IMG/VR virus record: IMGVR_UViG_3300042430_001408
Span: 1-27,317 of that record
Length of the DNA: 27,317 nucleotides
Strand: one strand, 5' to 3'
Origin: a virus
The notes under the pieces were generated by a model, which saw only the letters and a list, made by a program, of their open reading frames with translations, did not search any database and was not told the origin of the DNA. Below, one piece after another: positions 1 through 7,360 of this stretch; position 1 is the stretch's first letter; each line of letters begins with the position of its first letter. The translations under genes were made by a program, and so were the position numbers.

Positions 1-843
1 AGTCCGGTGGCTCAGAATTGGATGGCTTACGCTATTAGATATTGTCAAGGTTATCAATTTACAGCGGGGACTCGTAAAATATGGAATGTGACCGGGGCAT
101 CAAATTTGGAAGAATTAAGAGACCGAACATCAAGACAAGTTTTAAGAAGATTGAAAACTGAAGTATTAGATTTACCTGAGAAAATTATTACACCGGTTTA
201 TCTAAGATTAAAGTCAAAACTTTATGAAGGATTGATGGGTGAATACTATGATTGGTATAATAAGAACCCCGATGAATCAACATCTCTAACAGTTCAATTC
301 AGTAAATTAATGAAAGTTCGTCAGGTGATTGCCGAAGAAAAAATTAAAGATACCATAGAATTAGCTGAAAATATTTTGGAACAAGACAAAAAAGTTATTA
401 TCTTTACCAACTTTACTGAAACATTAAACAGAATTGCCGACCATTTTGGAAAACAAGCGGTTAGATTAGATGGTTCAACATCAAAACCTCAACGACAATA
501 TGCTGTTGACCAATTCCAAGATAATGAAAAGATTAAAGTCTTTGTTGGTAACGTAAAAGCTGCCGGTGTAGGTATCACATTAACCGCCGCTGAAGCAGTA
601 ATCATTAATGACTTATCATTTGTTCCGGGTGACTTAGCTCAAGCAGAAGACAGAGCATACAGATACGGACAAAAAAATTCGGTATCAGTTTACTACCCAA
701 TATTTGATAACTCAATTGAAGGAATTATTTACGATATGGTAAATCAAAAGAAACAAAACATTGGAACCGTGATGGGGGACAATATCTCTGAAAGTGGAGA
801 TTTTATCGGAGAACTTATGAATAAAATAAACAACCGGGGTTAA
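1..843 (+). CDS. SNF2-family helicase/ATPase, C-terminal part (5' end outside window)
   Basis: The reading frame is open from the first base, so this is the C-terminal ~280 residues of a longer gene; the GTG at position 7 is not a credible start. The first ~60 residues resemble the end of a SNF2 ATPase lobe (SNLEEL, then VLRRLKTEVLDLPEK, as in SMARCAL1-type proteins). The second RecA-like lobe follows: VIIFTNF (motif IV), KAAGVGITLTAA (motif V) and QAEDRAYRYGQ, the SNF2 version of motif VI. These enzymes translocate on double-stranded DNA using ATP. In phages such proteins may remodel forks or recombination intermediates, comparable in role to T4 UvsW; that comparison is inference. The family call is firm and the precise role is open. 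The gene is followed within 40 nt by a nuclease-like gene on the same strand. Confidence 0.88.
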   Translation, partial: SPVAQNWMAYAIRYCQGYQFTAGTRKIWNVTGASNLEELRDRTSRQVLRRLKTEVLDLPEKIITPVYLRLKSKLYEGLMGEYYDWYNKNPDESTSLTVQFSKLMKVRQVIAEEKIKDTIELAENILEQDKKVIIFTNFTETLNRIADHFGKQAVRLDGSTSKPQRQYAVDQFQDNEKIKVFVGNVKAAGVGITLTAAEAVIINDLSFVPGDLAQAEDRAYRYGQKNSVSVYYPIFDNSIEGIIYDMVNQKKQNIGTVMGDNISESGDFIGELMNKINNRG

Positions 844-854
844 TTCGGTTGTTT
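828..854 (+). terminator. Stem-loop across the stop codon of the helicase gene
   Basis: A perfect 9-bp inverted repeat, AAACAACCG (828-836) and CGGTTGTTT (846-854), has a 9-nt loop that contains the TAA stop codon. Only three T residues follow, so it would be a weak intrinsic terminator or an mRNA-end stabilising hairpin. A TATTTAT promoter-like motif begins 4 nt further on, so one unit may end and the next begin here. Confidence 0.45.
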
Positions 855-855
855 A

Positions 856-864
856 GATATTTAT
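856..864 (+). promoter_or_regulatory. TATTTAT promoter-like motif before the nuclease-like gene
   Basis: GATATTTAT ends 18 nt before the ATG at 883. The same heptamer in the same orientation is found before eight other unit starts in the window. No Shine-Dalgarno sequence follows; the leader ends in CCTAT-ATG. The leader is closely similar in layout to that of the gene at 1793. Confidence 0.5.
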
Positions 865-882
865 CGTAATAAACAAGCCTAT

Positions 883-1767
883 ATGAAAAATACAGAAAAC
901 AAGGTTAATCTATTAATTCAAGAGATTAACAAAAACGAAACGGACAGAAAAATATCATTAGTTTTATCAGAATCAAAAGCAGAAAAATGCTCACCATCTA
1001 AAGTTGAAGAAATTAGACAAGTATTCAACACAAACCCAAGAGTGAAAGAGTCGTTTAAAAACTCAATCAACCATATATTAAGAGAAGTGTTCCCTAACAA
1101 TTATTACGCAAAAGGTAAATATGGTGAAGGGGAGATGTCCGGAATATACGATTTAGAACAAGAGGGTCGTTCAGTAATAAACAAATTAAACACAAACTAT
1201 AGTTGTTTTTGTGTGTTACTTAGAGATGTTAATAAAGTTTTATTATCTCAAAAACAACAACCAATATCGTTTCAAAACTCAGACTCATTTGAACAATTAA
1301 ACCAAGTTAAACGTTTTGTTAACGTTATTGATGATTATAAAGACAGAATTTTTAATCCCGAGTCATCAACATTCCAATCTCTTATGATGGTTTTAGGACA
1401 AACCCACGCTTGGGGTCAAAAACGAGAAGACACTACGGTCGAAATCCTTAAAAAACAATTTGGTAAAGATAATGTAAATGCTGTTGGTAAACTTGGTAGT
1501 AGTGAAGATATGATTGGTGGAATTGATTGTGAAATAATTATTGATGGTGAGAGAAAAACCGCACAAATTAAACCATTCACAAATACCAAAACTGAAGACG
1601 GTAACACTATTGTTATGGGTTCAGGAAATGTTAAAAGATATAATACCGATTGGTTGATATTTGCCAAAAACAACAAAGAAATCCTGATATTTAACAATAA
1701 AAACGGTAAAATATGGGGTGGTAATTTTGTTTTCCCTGAAGAAAATTTAATTTATACTCTTAGCTGA
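883..1767 (+). CDS. Putative PD-(D/E)XK-like nuclease
   Basis: A 294-residue soluble protein with no signal peptide or membrane segment. The C-terminal ~120 residues resemble a restriction-endonuclease-like fold. A helix carries E187. D215 follows in GGIDCEI, then a beta-hairpin and AQIKP, giving a D-x12-Q-x-K arrangement (D215, Q228, K230) in place of the usual D-xn-(D/E)-x-K. A hydrophobic strand with D256 (NTDWLIF) follows. Q for D/E in the second position is known in some members of this superfamily. The N-terminal ~150 residues are helical and unrecognised. Likely role is DNA cleavage or repair, next to a SNF2 helicase; this is inference from weak motif evidence. An uncharacterised phage protein without catalytic activity is the main alternative. 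The start is supported by the spaced TATTTAT motif upstream. Confidence 0.55.
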   Translation: MKNTENKVNLLIQEINKNETDRKISLVLSESKAEKCSPSKVEEIRQVFNTNPRVKESFKNSINHILREVFPNNYYAKGKYGEGEMSGIYDLEQEGRSVINKLNTNYSCFCVLLRDVNKVLLSQKQQPISFQNSDSFEQLNQVKRFVNVIDDYKDRIFNPESSTFQSLMMVLGQTHAWGQKREDTTVEILKKQFGKDNVNAVGKLGSSEDMIGGIDCEIIIDGERKTAQIKPFTNTKTEDGNTIVMGSGNVKRYNTDWLIFAKNNKEILIFNNKNGKIWGGNFVFPEENLIYTLS

Positions 1768-1774
1768 TATTTAT
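1766..1774 (+). promoter_or_regulatory. TATTTAT promoter-like motif before the neck-protein gene
   Basis: GATATTTAT overlaps the stop codon of the preceding gene and ends 18 nt before the ATG at 1793, the same distance as at 856-864. Downstream bases AAACACAA and TCTAT-ATG match the layout of the leader at 865-882. No Shine-Dalgarno sequence is present. Confidence 0.5.
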
Positions 1775-1792
1775 ATAGAAACACAAATCTAT

Positions 1793-2914
1793 ATGGCTGG
1801 AATTGCAGAACCGGAAAGAACCCAACTTTACACACGAATCAAACACTTATTGGGTGCACCACTTCGTTCGATTGAAATCGAAGACGAAATGATGGATAGT
1901 TTAATGGAATTGTCAATTAGTGATTATTCCCAATATGTTCAAGATTGGTTAATTGAATCCCAATGGACATCCCTATATAATCTTAACTTAGATACTCAAT
2001 CATTATCAAGAGCATTCATAACTAAAAGTTTAGACTATGAAACTCGATACACTTACGCTTATTCAAAAATTGTTGGATTACAAGCCGGTGGTGATTGGGA
2101 ACTTAAAAAAGATTATATTGATTTAGTTGCTCATCAACAAATTTATGAAATCCCTGCTAATAGAGAAATCAATGAAGTTATGTGGTATACACCCGCAGAA
2201 CTTAATAGTATGTTATTAGACCCTTGGACTTTTGGTTCATTGGGTGCCGGTGGTATTGGTGGACCGGGTGGGTTTGCTCAGATGGGTATGTCAGGTTCAA
2301 TGTTTATGATGCCAGCGTTTGATATGTTATTGAGAATGCAAGAGAATAATATTCAACGAAGAATTATTGCCGGTGATTTAACTTATAGAATTACAGCTTT
2401 ACCTGAAGGTAAAAAGGCGTTACATTTAATGCAAGTTCCCGGTGGTAAATTTGACTTTGGTAGTGCAACAATGAAAAGAGGTAAAGTTTGGTATTGGTAT
2501 TATGACGTAGGTCCTGCAGATAGAGACAAATGTTTAAAATCAAATCCGGACATTATTAAATTACCTTCAGATGTTCCGTTAGAAGGAATTGATTGGGTAG
2601 ATTTAAATAACCCCGCTCAAGTTTGGATTCGTCGTTGGTTTACCGCTTATGTTAAAGAAACTTTAGCGAGAGTTCGTGGTAAATTTAGTGGTAATGTTAA
2701 AACACCTGATAGCGAGTTAACAATGGACTATCAATCATTAGCGACAGAAGCTAAAGATGAAAAGACTAAATTAATTGAAGAATTGATTGGTGCTGAAGGT
2801 AGGTTAACAAGATTAAAACCTGAAAAAGTAATGGAACGAGAGGCATTAATCGCAGAGAACTTAAACAAACAGTTAAAGTTCAGAGCAATGCCAAGACAAA
2901 TATACGTAATTTAA
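1793..2914 (+). CDS. Probable virion neck protein (T4 gp13-like)
   Basis: A 373-residue protein. The start, LLGAPLRSIEIEDEMMDSL followed by a Tyr/Trp-rich helix, resembles the N-terminus of T4-type neck protein gp13 in marine T4-like phages (typically LGxP-x-IxI-x-xDQ-x-D-x-x-x-AL). The match is by remembered pattern, not by alignment. The following YEIPANREINEVMWY fits the IP-x-x-x-x-V-x-x-V segment of these proteins. Residues ~148-174 form a Gly/Met-rich stretch that looks like a flexible loop insert, and the protein is longer than T4 gp13 (309 residues). The C-terminus is charged and helical. gp13-type proteins cap the portal and join head to tail in the assembled virion. The gene is followed after 5 nt by a small gene, probably co-transcribed. 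Another head-tail connector or structural role is possible. Confidence 0.5.
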   Translation: MAGIAEPERTQLYTRIKHLLGAPLRSIEIEDEMMDSLMELSISDYSQYVQDWLIESQWTSLYNLNLDTQSLSRAFITKSLDYETRYTYAYSKIVGLQAGGDWELKKDYIDLVAHQQIYEIPANREINEVMWYTPAELNSMLLDPWTFGSLGAGGIGGPGGFAQMGMSGSMFMMPAFDMLLRMQENNIQRRIIAGDLTYRITALPEGKKALHLMQVPGGKFDFGSATMKRGKVWYWYYDVGPADRDKCLKSNPDIIKLPSDVPLEGIDWVDLNNPAQVWIRRWFTAYVKETLARVRGKFSGNVKTPDSELTMDYQSLATEAKDEKTKLIEELIGAEGRLTRLKPEKVMEREALIAENLNKQLKFRAMPRQIYVI

Positions 2915-2919
2915 TTTAT

Positions 2920-3264
2920 ATGACATTTATAACAAGAACAAAAATTGGGAACAAATTATTTGGCTCAATGTCCAATTTAAACACAACTAACCCTATTCAA
3001 ACAGTTACGGTTCCGGAACATAGAACTAATGGCGAAGAATTCATCTTAGTTAAAGATGTCCCTAATTGTAAAATAATATTAGACCAAAGTAGTACTGAAC
3101 ACATTGTAATAAAGTCATTAACTAATGTTTTAATAGTTCCATTTATGGGTCTTATTGATGAACAATATGATGAAATATTAATTGAAAGAGGTGCTGCCGT
3201 TGAATTATTCCGGGTTGACGGTAATTGGTATATTCTTTCAAGTGATGGGGTAAAACTACAATAA
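2920..3264 (+). CDS. Small hypothetical protein, possibly virion component
   Basis: 114 residues, predicted mostly beta. No family was recognised. A repeating pattern of short hydrophobic strands (FILVKDV, CKIILD, HIVIKSL, VLIVPF, AAVELFRV, WYILSSDG) suggests a small beta-sandwich or beta-helix-like domain, as seen in head decoration or fibre-cap proteins; that is inference. It starts 5 nt after the neck-like gene, so it is probably translated from the same message, and it is the last + strand gene before the bidirectional terminator. Confidence 0.7.
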   Translation: MTFITRTKIGNKLFGSMSNLNTTNPIQTVTVPEHRTNGEEFILVKDVPNCKIILDQSSTEHIVIKSLTNVLIVPFMGLIDEQYDEILIERGAAVELFRVDGNWYILSSDGVKLQ

Positions 3265-3290
3265 AAAAGGTGTCGTATTCGACACCTTTT
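3265..3290. terminator. Bidirectional intrinsic terminator between convergent genes
   Basis: A perfect 11-bp stem, AAAAGGTGTCG (3265-3275) with CGACACCTTTT (3280-3290), has the 4-nt loop TATT. It starts directly after the + strand TAA (3262-3264) and ends 5 nt before the stop codon of the polymerase on the minus strand. T-rich tracts follow the stem in both directions, so it can end transcription from both sides. Confidence 0.9.
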
Positions 3291-3295
3291 CTGTT

Positions 3296-6085
3296 TTAAT
3301 TAATATGTTCTTCCCAACCTGGTTCTGCCAATTCATAAATGTATTCAGAACTAACACCAACTCTATCCCAAAACTTTAATTCCAAATCAGTTATTGTTAA
3401 TAAATCCTCAATCGTATCTTGGTCCCCTTCTTTATTTGGTATACCTCCAACCAACTCACATTGAGTCTTAGTAAAAAACCCTCTATCTTCAGGGTTAGCA
3501 ATTAATAAACTTTCTCTTAACTCCTTATTAAAAACAATTAATAATGGTTCCACTTTTTTATTAAATGTTGAGATTGCTCTTGCAACATTATAATCTCCGG
3601 TTAAGTCAGGGTTATTCTCAATTTCGGTTTGGTCCAACATATAACAATTAAGTTGTATTGTTGAGGTAGACTTATCTTCAGGTTCCATACCATTAACTGA
3701 TGTAAATAAATCCAATTCTTTTTTAGTGTAATTGTTTTTTGTGATTTTTTGAACATCTCCGTGTGACGCTTTTAAACCATTATTGACATAGCTAATAACA
3801 TCTCCCAATGAAACTTTTAAGTCGTGTTTGATAGCCAATTCCATATGAGCCATTCTACTCATCAATGAACCCGCCTTTGTTTTCTGACCACATCTCTTTT
3901 TATAATCTTCAACAGATAGTTTAACTCTCGCTCTTTGAGCGATTTGTTTTAATGGGATTTGTTGGTTGTATATTCTTTGGTGATACTCAAAATACCACTC
4001 AACGAATTCTTGTCCTTTTCCTTCTAATAACAATTTCACACCTTTATCTAAAAACACCTCAATGTATAGTGGTAATTTCTTAGATTTAATTGAGTTCCCG
4101 GTTAATTTAATTTTACCATTAGATTCCATTGTTGCGTAGTTCTTTCTACTCAAGTTAATACAAGAATCCCAAGTTCCATCACAATCTAACCCCATCTCAC
4201 CTTTCATAAACAAATCATTGTATTCTGCGGTGTCGGCGTAATATCCTCTGTATTCTTTACCCTCTTTAACTAACCAATTTAGTCCTTTACCAATATAAAC
4301 TCTATCATCAACACCCTCATCCGGTAAACTAAAGTTAACACCATCCGTATCAAGTACCAAAGGTGTGTATCCTCGTTTAACAAAGTATTTTACCATTTGA
4401 CGAAGATATTGTCTTCCGGTGCAGGTAATTCTTTCACCACTATTCATTTCCCCCCACTCATAAACGTGTGGTGCTGATAATCCACCAAACATCGAGTTAA
4501 TAAAGATTTTTAATGGTAATTGTTTTCTATCGTATGAAAGTGATTTTTTAGAATCAATTGATTTATACTCCGACGCCAAGTTTTTATACATAATACGAGC
4601 ATTACGGAAATAAGTTAACATCCCTTTCATCCCACCCATAACATCACACTCAGGGAACACGTCGTGAACCAATTGAATAGACGGATATAGGGAAGAGTAA
4701 TCGAGTTTTAATACGTTGGTAGAGTAACCCACCTTAAGTAGTCTTGAAAGTCCTCCTACGAAGTCTGTCTTCTCTTCTTTTGCTGGAATAGCTAATTTGT
4801 TCTTGTAAGACCAAGCCAACATAATCATTCTCCATAGAGTTGCGGTTCCCATTGTGGAAACTCTCTCGTATGTTGTTGGTACCATTGATGCTAATAGAAA
4901 CGTTCCTTGGTTGAATTCATCATCCACTGTCAACGTTTCCTCTAAGTCATCGTCAAGATATCTCTCCACAATATTATCTCCGGTAACCTTTAAGTATTTC
5001 CCCGGGAATCTTGTATCTAAATTATTAAAGTCCGGATTATCGGCTCTTTTATATTTCCCATTCTCAACATTTAACCAATATTCCTCCTTTTTGGCATACA
5101 TCGGTCCAATTTCTAAGTGGTCAATATAAACTCGGTCGGGGGCTTCAGCTTTAATGTATTGAGTAATGTATTTAAGTCCTGCGGATTTAATACTTGAATT
5201 GATTGCTTGTGCTCTACGAACTGAGTGGATAATATCAATAATATTATAACCCCACAATTGAGTTTGTGAGAATCTCTCTACCTCGTTGGCAAGTTTTAAC
5301 ATACCGTCTTTTTGAGATATGGGTCTTGCCGGGTTTAGTGATTTAGCGATTTTTTTGATGTCCAAGTTAAGTGCTTTGCATCTCTCAAATATCCAAAACC
5401 AGTCAAAGTTTGCTGAATTGTATCCACCAATGATTGATGGTTTAAGTTCATCGATAATGTTGAAGAACTCAACTAATCCTCTTCGTTCTTGGTCCTCATC
5501 CGCACATTCAATAACTTTTTGGTATCCTTTATTGGTTTTGATTCCAATCATAAATATACGACCGTCTTTAGGTTCAAGAGCAGTCGTCTCCAAGTCAAAT
5601 CCGAGTCGGGTGATGTCATTGTATTCTTCATACCCTTTGAATAGTCTTTTCTCTCTTGAAATTAAATATTGTTCTACCGGTGGGAGAACTGTTAATTTTC
5701 CTTTTGTCTTTTCACCCCACGGGTCTACACCACCCTCTTTAAAGAATTGGATGAGTGAACGATAACCCTTCATTGATTTAACCATATATTTGAGACCCTT
5801 TTCTAATCTCTCATTACCTTTGGTTTCTAACTTATCAATGATGATTCCGTGTTTTTTCATCGCATCTTTTTGTAAGTCTTTAGATTTTGAATAAAAGTTC
5901 AAATCTCTCAAGTCTCCAACCCAAGCAAATGCCGTAAATGTATCTTTTTTGATTATTTTTCCCTGACTCGGGATTTCTTTAATTTTGTAGACTGAATCTG
6001 ATACGTAATCATATTCAATCGCAACTATGTGCTCTTCGGGGTCATTCCCTTCAAGGAATGCCTTAATTTCTTCTTGTGTTATCAT
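3296..6085 (-). CDS. Family B DNA polymerase (T4 gp43-like replicative polymerase)
   Basis: 929 residues, close to T4 gp43 (898). The N-terminal 3'-5' exonuclease shows Exo I with D164 and E166 (GFDLETTAL), Exo II with D228 (YNSANFDWF) and an Exo III Y-x3-D at Y280-D284 (YNIID). The polymerase domain shows motif A, LDYSSLYPSI (D462), motif B, K526-x3-NSMFG, and motif C, VLDTDGV (D579, D581). All expected proofreading and polymerisation residues are present, so an active replicative enzyme is likely. Motif C reads DTDG rather than DTDS, as in several archaeal family B enzymes. It is transcribed alone: a UUCG terminator lies upstream, a TATTTAT motif 59 nt before the ATG, and a bidirectional terminator follows. 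The leader contains a small hairpin that could be a translational operator. No intein or split is seen. Confidence 0.96.
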   Translation of the reverse strand: MITQEEIKAFLEGNDPEEHIVAIEYDYVSDSVYKIKEIPSQGKIIKKDTFTAFAWVGDLRDLNFYSKSKDLQKDAMKKHGIIIDKLETKGNERLEKGLKYMVKSMKGYRSLIQFFKEGGVDPWGEKTKGKLTVLPPVEQYLISREKRLFKGYEEYNDITRLGFDLETTALEPKDGRIFMIGIKTNKGYQKVIECADEDQERRGLVEFFNIIDELKPSIIGGYNSANFDWFWIFERCKALNLDIKKIAKSLNPARPISQKDGMLKLANEVERFSQTQLWGYNIIDIIHSVRRAQAINSSIKSAGLKYITQYIKAEAPDRVYIDHLEIGPMYAKKEEYWLNVENGKYKRADNPDFNNLDTRFPGKYLKVTGDNIVERYLDDDLEETLTVDDEFNQGTFLLASMVPTTYERVSTMGTATLWRMIMLAWSYKNKLAIPAKEEKTDFVGGLSRLLKVGYSTNVLKLDYSSLYPSIQLVHDVFPECDVMGGMKGMLTYFRNARIMYKNLASEYKSIDSKKSLSYDRKQLPLKIFINSMFGGLSAPHVYEWGEMNSGERITCTGRQYLRQMVKYFVKRGYTPLVLDTDGVNFSLPDEGVDDRVYIGKGLNWLVKEGKEYRGYYADTAEYNDLFMKGEMGLDCDGTWDSCINLSRKNYATMESNGKIKLTGNSIKSKKLPLYIEVFLDKGVKLLLEGKGQEFVEWYFEYHQRIYNQQIPLKQIAQRARVKLSVEDYKKRCGQKTKAGSLMSRMAHMELAIKHDLKVSLGDVISYVNNGLKASHGDVQKITKNNYTKKELDLFTSVNGMEPEDKSTSTIQLNCYMLDQTEIENNPDLTGDYNVARAISTFNKKVEPLLIVFNKELRESLLIANPEDRGFFTKTQCELVGGIPNKEGDQDTIEDLLTITDLELKFWDRVGVSSEYIYELAEPGWEEHIN

Positions 6086-6115
6086 AATTATATTTTTTAG
6101 ATTGACATATTGGCT

Positions 6116-6129
6116 CCGATATAAATCGG
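6116..6129 (-). promoter_or_regulatory. Small stem-loop in the polymerase leader
   Basis: Perfect 5-bp inverted repeat CCGAT/ATCGG with a 4-nt loop, about 30 nt upstream of the polymerase ATG in an otherwise A/T-rich 59-nt leader. In T4 the polymerase represses its own translation by binding a leader hairpin, so a similar role is conceivable. It is short and not placed over the start codon, so this is speculative. Confidence 0.3.
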
Positions 6130-6144
6130 GTTTGTCTTGTTTCT

Positions 6145-6151
6145 ATAAATA
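6145..6151 (-). promoter_or_regulatory. TATTTAT promoter-like motif before DNA polymerase
   Basis: On the minus strand the sequence reads ATATTTATAGAAACAAGACA. The heptamer is in the direction of transcription and 59 nt upstream of the ATG. The AGAAACA that follows also occurs after the motif at 1766-1774. Confidence 0.5.
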
Positions 6152-6180
6152 TATTGTAATAATCTCATTTAGTCAAATAC

Positions 6181-6207
6181 AAAAAAAAAAGACCCGAAGG
6201 TCTTTTT
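6181..6207 (-). terminator. UUCG-tetraloop intrinsic terminator
   Basis: On the minus strand, just after the stop codon at 6211-6213, a 9-bp stem AAAAAGACC/GGTCTTTTT encloses the stable loop TTCG and continues into a run of ten T residues. This is a textbook rho-independent terminator for the carbonic-anhydrase-like gene and insulates the polymerase gene downstream. Confidence 0.92.
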
Positions 6208-6210
6208 GTT

Positions 6211-7284
6211 TTATAATGGTAATCCTGAAACATATTCTGATGTTAGGTCAACCCAACCACCGTTAATACTATATTTCCAAAATTGGTCGATATTAACGTA
6301 TGATTCATATCCATAATCTGTATTAATAAAAACACCACTAGTGAAAAATATCTCAGTAGAAGGTCTTGATAATAACACACTATTTGTTGCTCCCGATAAA
6401 TTAGCAAATAAATAAGTAAATGCGTTTTCTTTAATTTTATTTGTTGAAAAAATCATTTGTTTATTATATATTTCTTCCGATGTTCCCGTAAATCCTGATA
6501 ATGTACCACGAAACGGCCATAAGATATCAACTAACTTATAAAATTCATAATCTCCTGAACCTGAATAAGTACTAAATGTTGGTGTGGTAGCACTCCAAGT
6601 TGTTAATACCTCACCTATGGCTCCCGCCACAGCTCCACAAGTATTATCTGTGATACTATCTGGTTTACCTTTTCTTAACATTCTTCCCGCACGACCATCT
6701 ATTGTTACACCAATATGAGGTGTACTTGTTATAAATAAAGTTCCGCCACTTGTAATGTGGCTAGCCCAAGCACCTAACCCAACAGTTCCAACAAATGGGA
6801 ACCCTGCTAAACCACCTGACATAAACGGACCAAGAAATGTGTTCATAGAAGTTGGAAATTGTCCAATATTATCAACACCTGTAAATACGGGACCATCAAC
6901 ATCATCAGAACATATACCTTCGGCGTAAATAATATCATCAGGGGAATAACCTTTACTAGTAATAAATCCTTTTGTATACTCACCCCAAGATTCCGATAAC
7001 GTTGACGAAGAATATGCTAAACCACCTTCCGGATTAACAATACCTCTAAGGGTAGTTGTATAACCTGATTGTAATGGAGCCGGCGCCGGCACATTAAAAT
7101 TGTAACTATAGTTATATTCTAAAACATTAATATCATAATTACCATATGGATATGGTGTAATATTATTAAATGGTATTGTCTGAATACCTAAATTTTGTGG
7201 TGTCCCTCCGGATGCTGGAGTAAAGGTAACAGACGCGGTTTTACCTATTAAATTATTACTGATAATTCTTAAACCTATTGACAT
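6211..7284 (-). CDS. LCIB/LCIC-type beta-carbonic-anhydrase-like domain protein with virion N-terminal module
   Basis: 357 residues in two parts. Residues 1-70 match the N-terminus of the 355-residue appendage protein at 20234-21301 (IxSxN, G-x-x-A, FxP, NLGxQ-x-x-P, YGxY, VPxPxP), so they probably form a shared virion-docking module. Residues ~118-228 resemble the limiting-CO2-inducible protein B/C family of beta-carbonic anhydrases: CSDD (C125, D127), then GGLAGFPFVGTVGLGAWASH, then TPHIGVTIDG (H190), then TCGAVAGAI (C216). C125, H190 and C216 lie in the Cys-His-Cys order expected of zinc ligands, with D127 as candidate active-site Asp. Known members interconvert CO2 and bicarbonate in algae and bacteria, and some lack detectable activity. 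The C-terminal ~130 residues are unrecognised. It has its own TATTTAT motif and terminator. The family call rests on remembered family patterns without a search. Confidence 0.7.
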   Translation of the reverse strand: MSIGLRIISNNLIGKTASVTFTPASGGTPQNLGIQTIPFNNITPYPYGNYDINVLEYNYSYNFNVPAPAPLQSGYTTTLRGIVNPEGGLAYSSSTLSESWGEYTKGFITSKGYSPDDIIYAEGICSDDVDGPVFTGVDNIGQFPTSMNTFLGPFMSGGLAGFPFVGTVGLGAWASHITSGGTLFITSTPHIGVTIDGRAGRMLRKGKPDSITDNTCGAVAGAIGEVLTTWSATTPTFSTYSGSGDYEFYKLVDILWPFRGTLSGFTGTSEEIYNKQMIFSTNKIKENAFTYLFANLSGATNSVLLSRPSTEIFFTSGVFINTDYGYESYVNIDQFWKYSINGGWVDLTSEYVSGLPL

Positions 7285-7315
7285 AATTATTTTTTTTGTT
7301 TTTTTTTATTTATTT

Positions 7316-7322
7316 ATAAATA
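7316..7322 (-). promoter_or_regulatory. TATTTAT promoter-like motif before the carbonic-anhydrase-like gene
   Basis: On the minus strand GATATTTATAAATAAATAA, 31 nt before the ATG at 7284. The site is partly palindromic, so the T4 late-type TATAAATA also reads in this direction. It lies at the base of a larger inverted repeat (7321-7360). Confidence 0.5.
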
Positions 7323-7360
7323 TCAAACACTTTAAAAAAGTTAAAGTAAAATGTTTGATA
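7321..7360. repeat. Interrupted inverted repeat at the end of the BppU-like gene
   Basis: TATCAAAC (7321-7328) pairs with GTTTGATA (7353-7360), and ACTTTAA (7329-7335) pairs with TTAAAGT (7341-7347), leaving a 5-nt loop and a 5-nt bulge. It spans the stop codon of the minus-strand gene ending at 7341 and is followed in that direction by a T/A-rich stretch. It may be a leaky terminator or attenuator before the next gene. Confidence 0.5.

Noticed and set aside
7-843. GTG at position 7 as the true start of the helicase gene
   Set aside because: The frame is open to base 1 and the product lacks the whole first ATPase lobe, so the gene begins outside the window.
5319-5765. 148-residue + strand open frame opposite the DNA polymerase
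   Set aside because: Antisense shadow of the polymerase exonuclease domain; composition mirrors the coding strand and no start signal is present.
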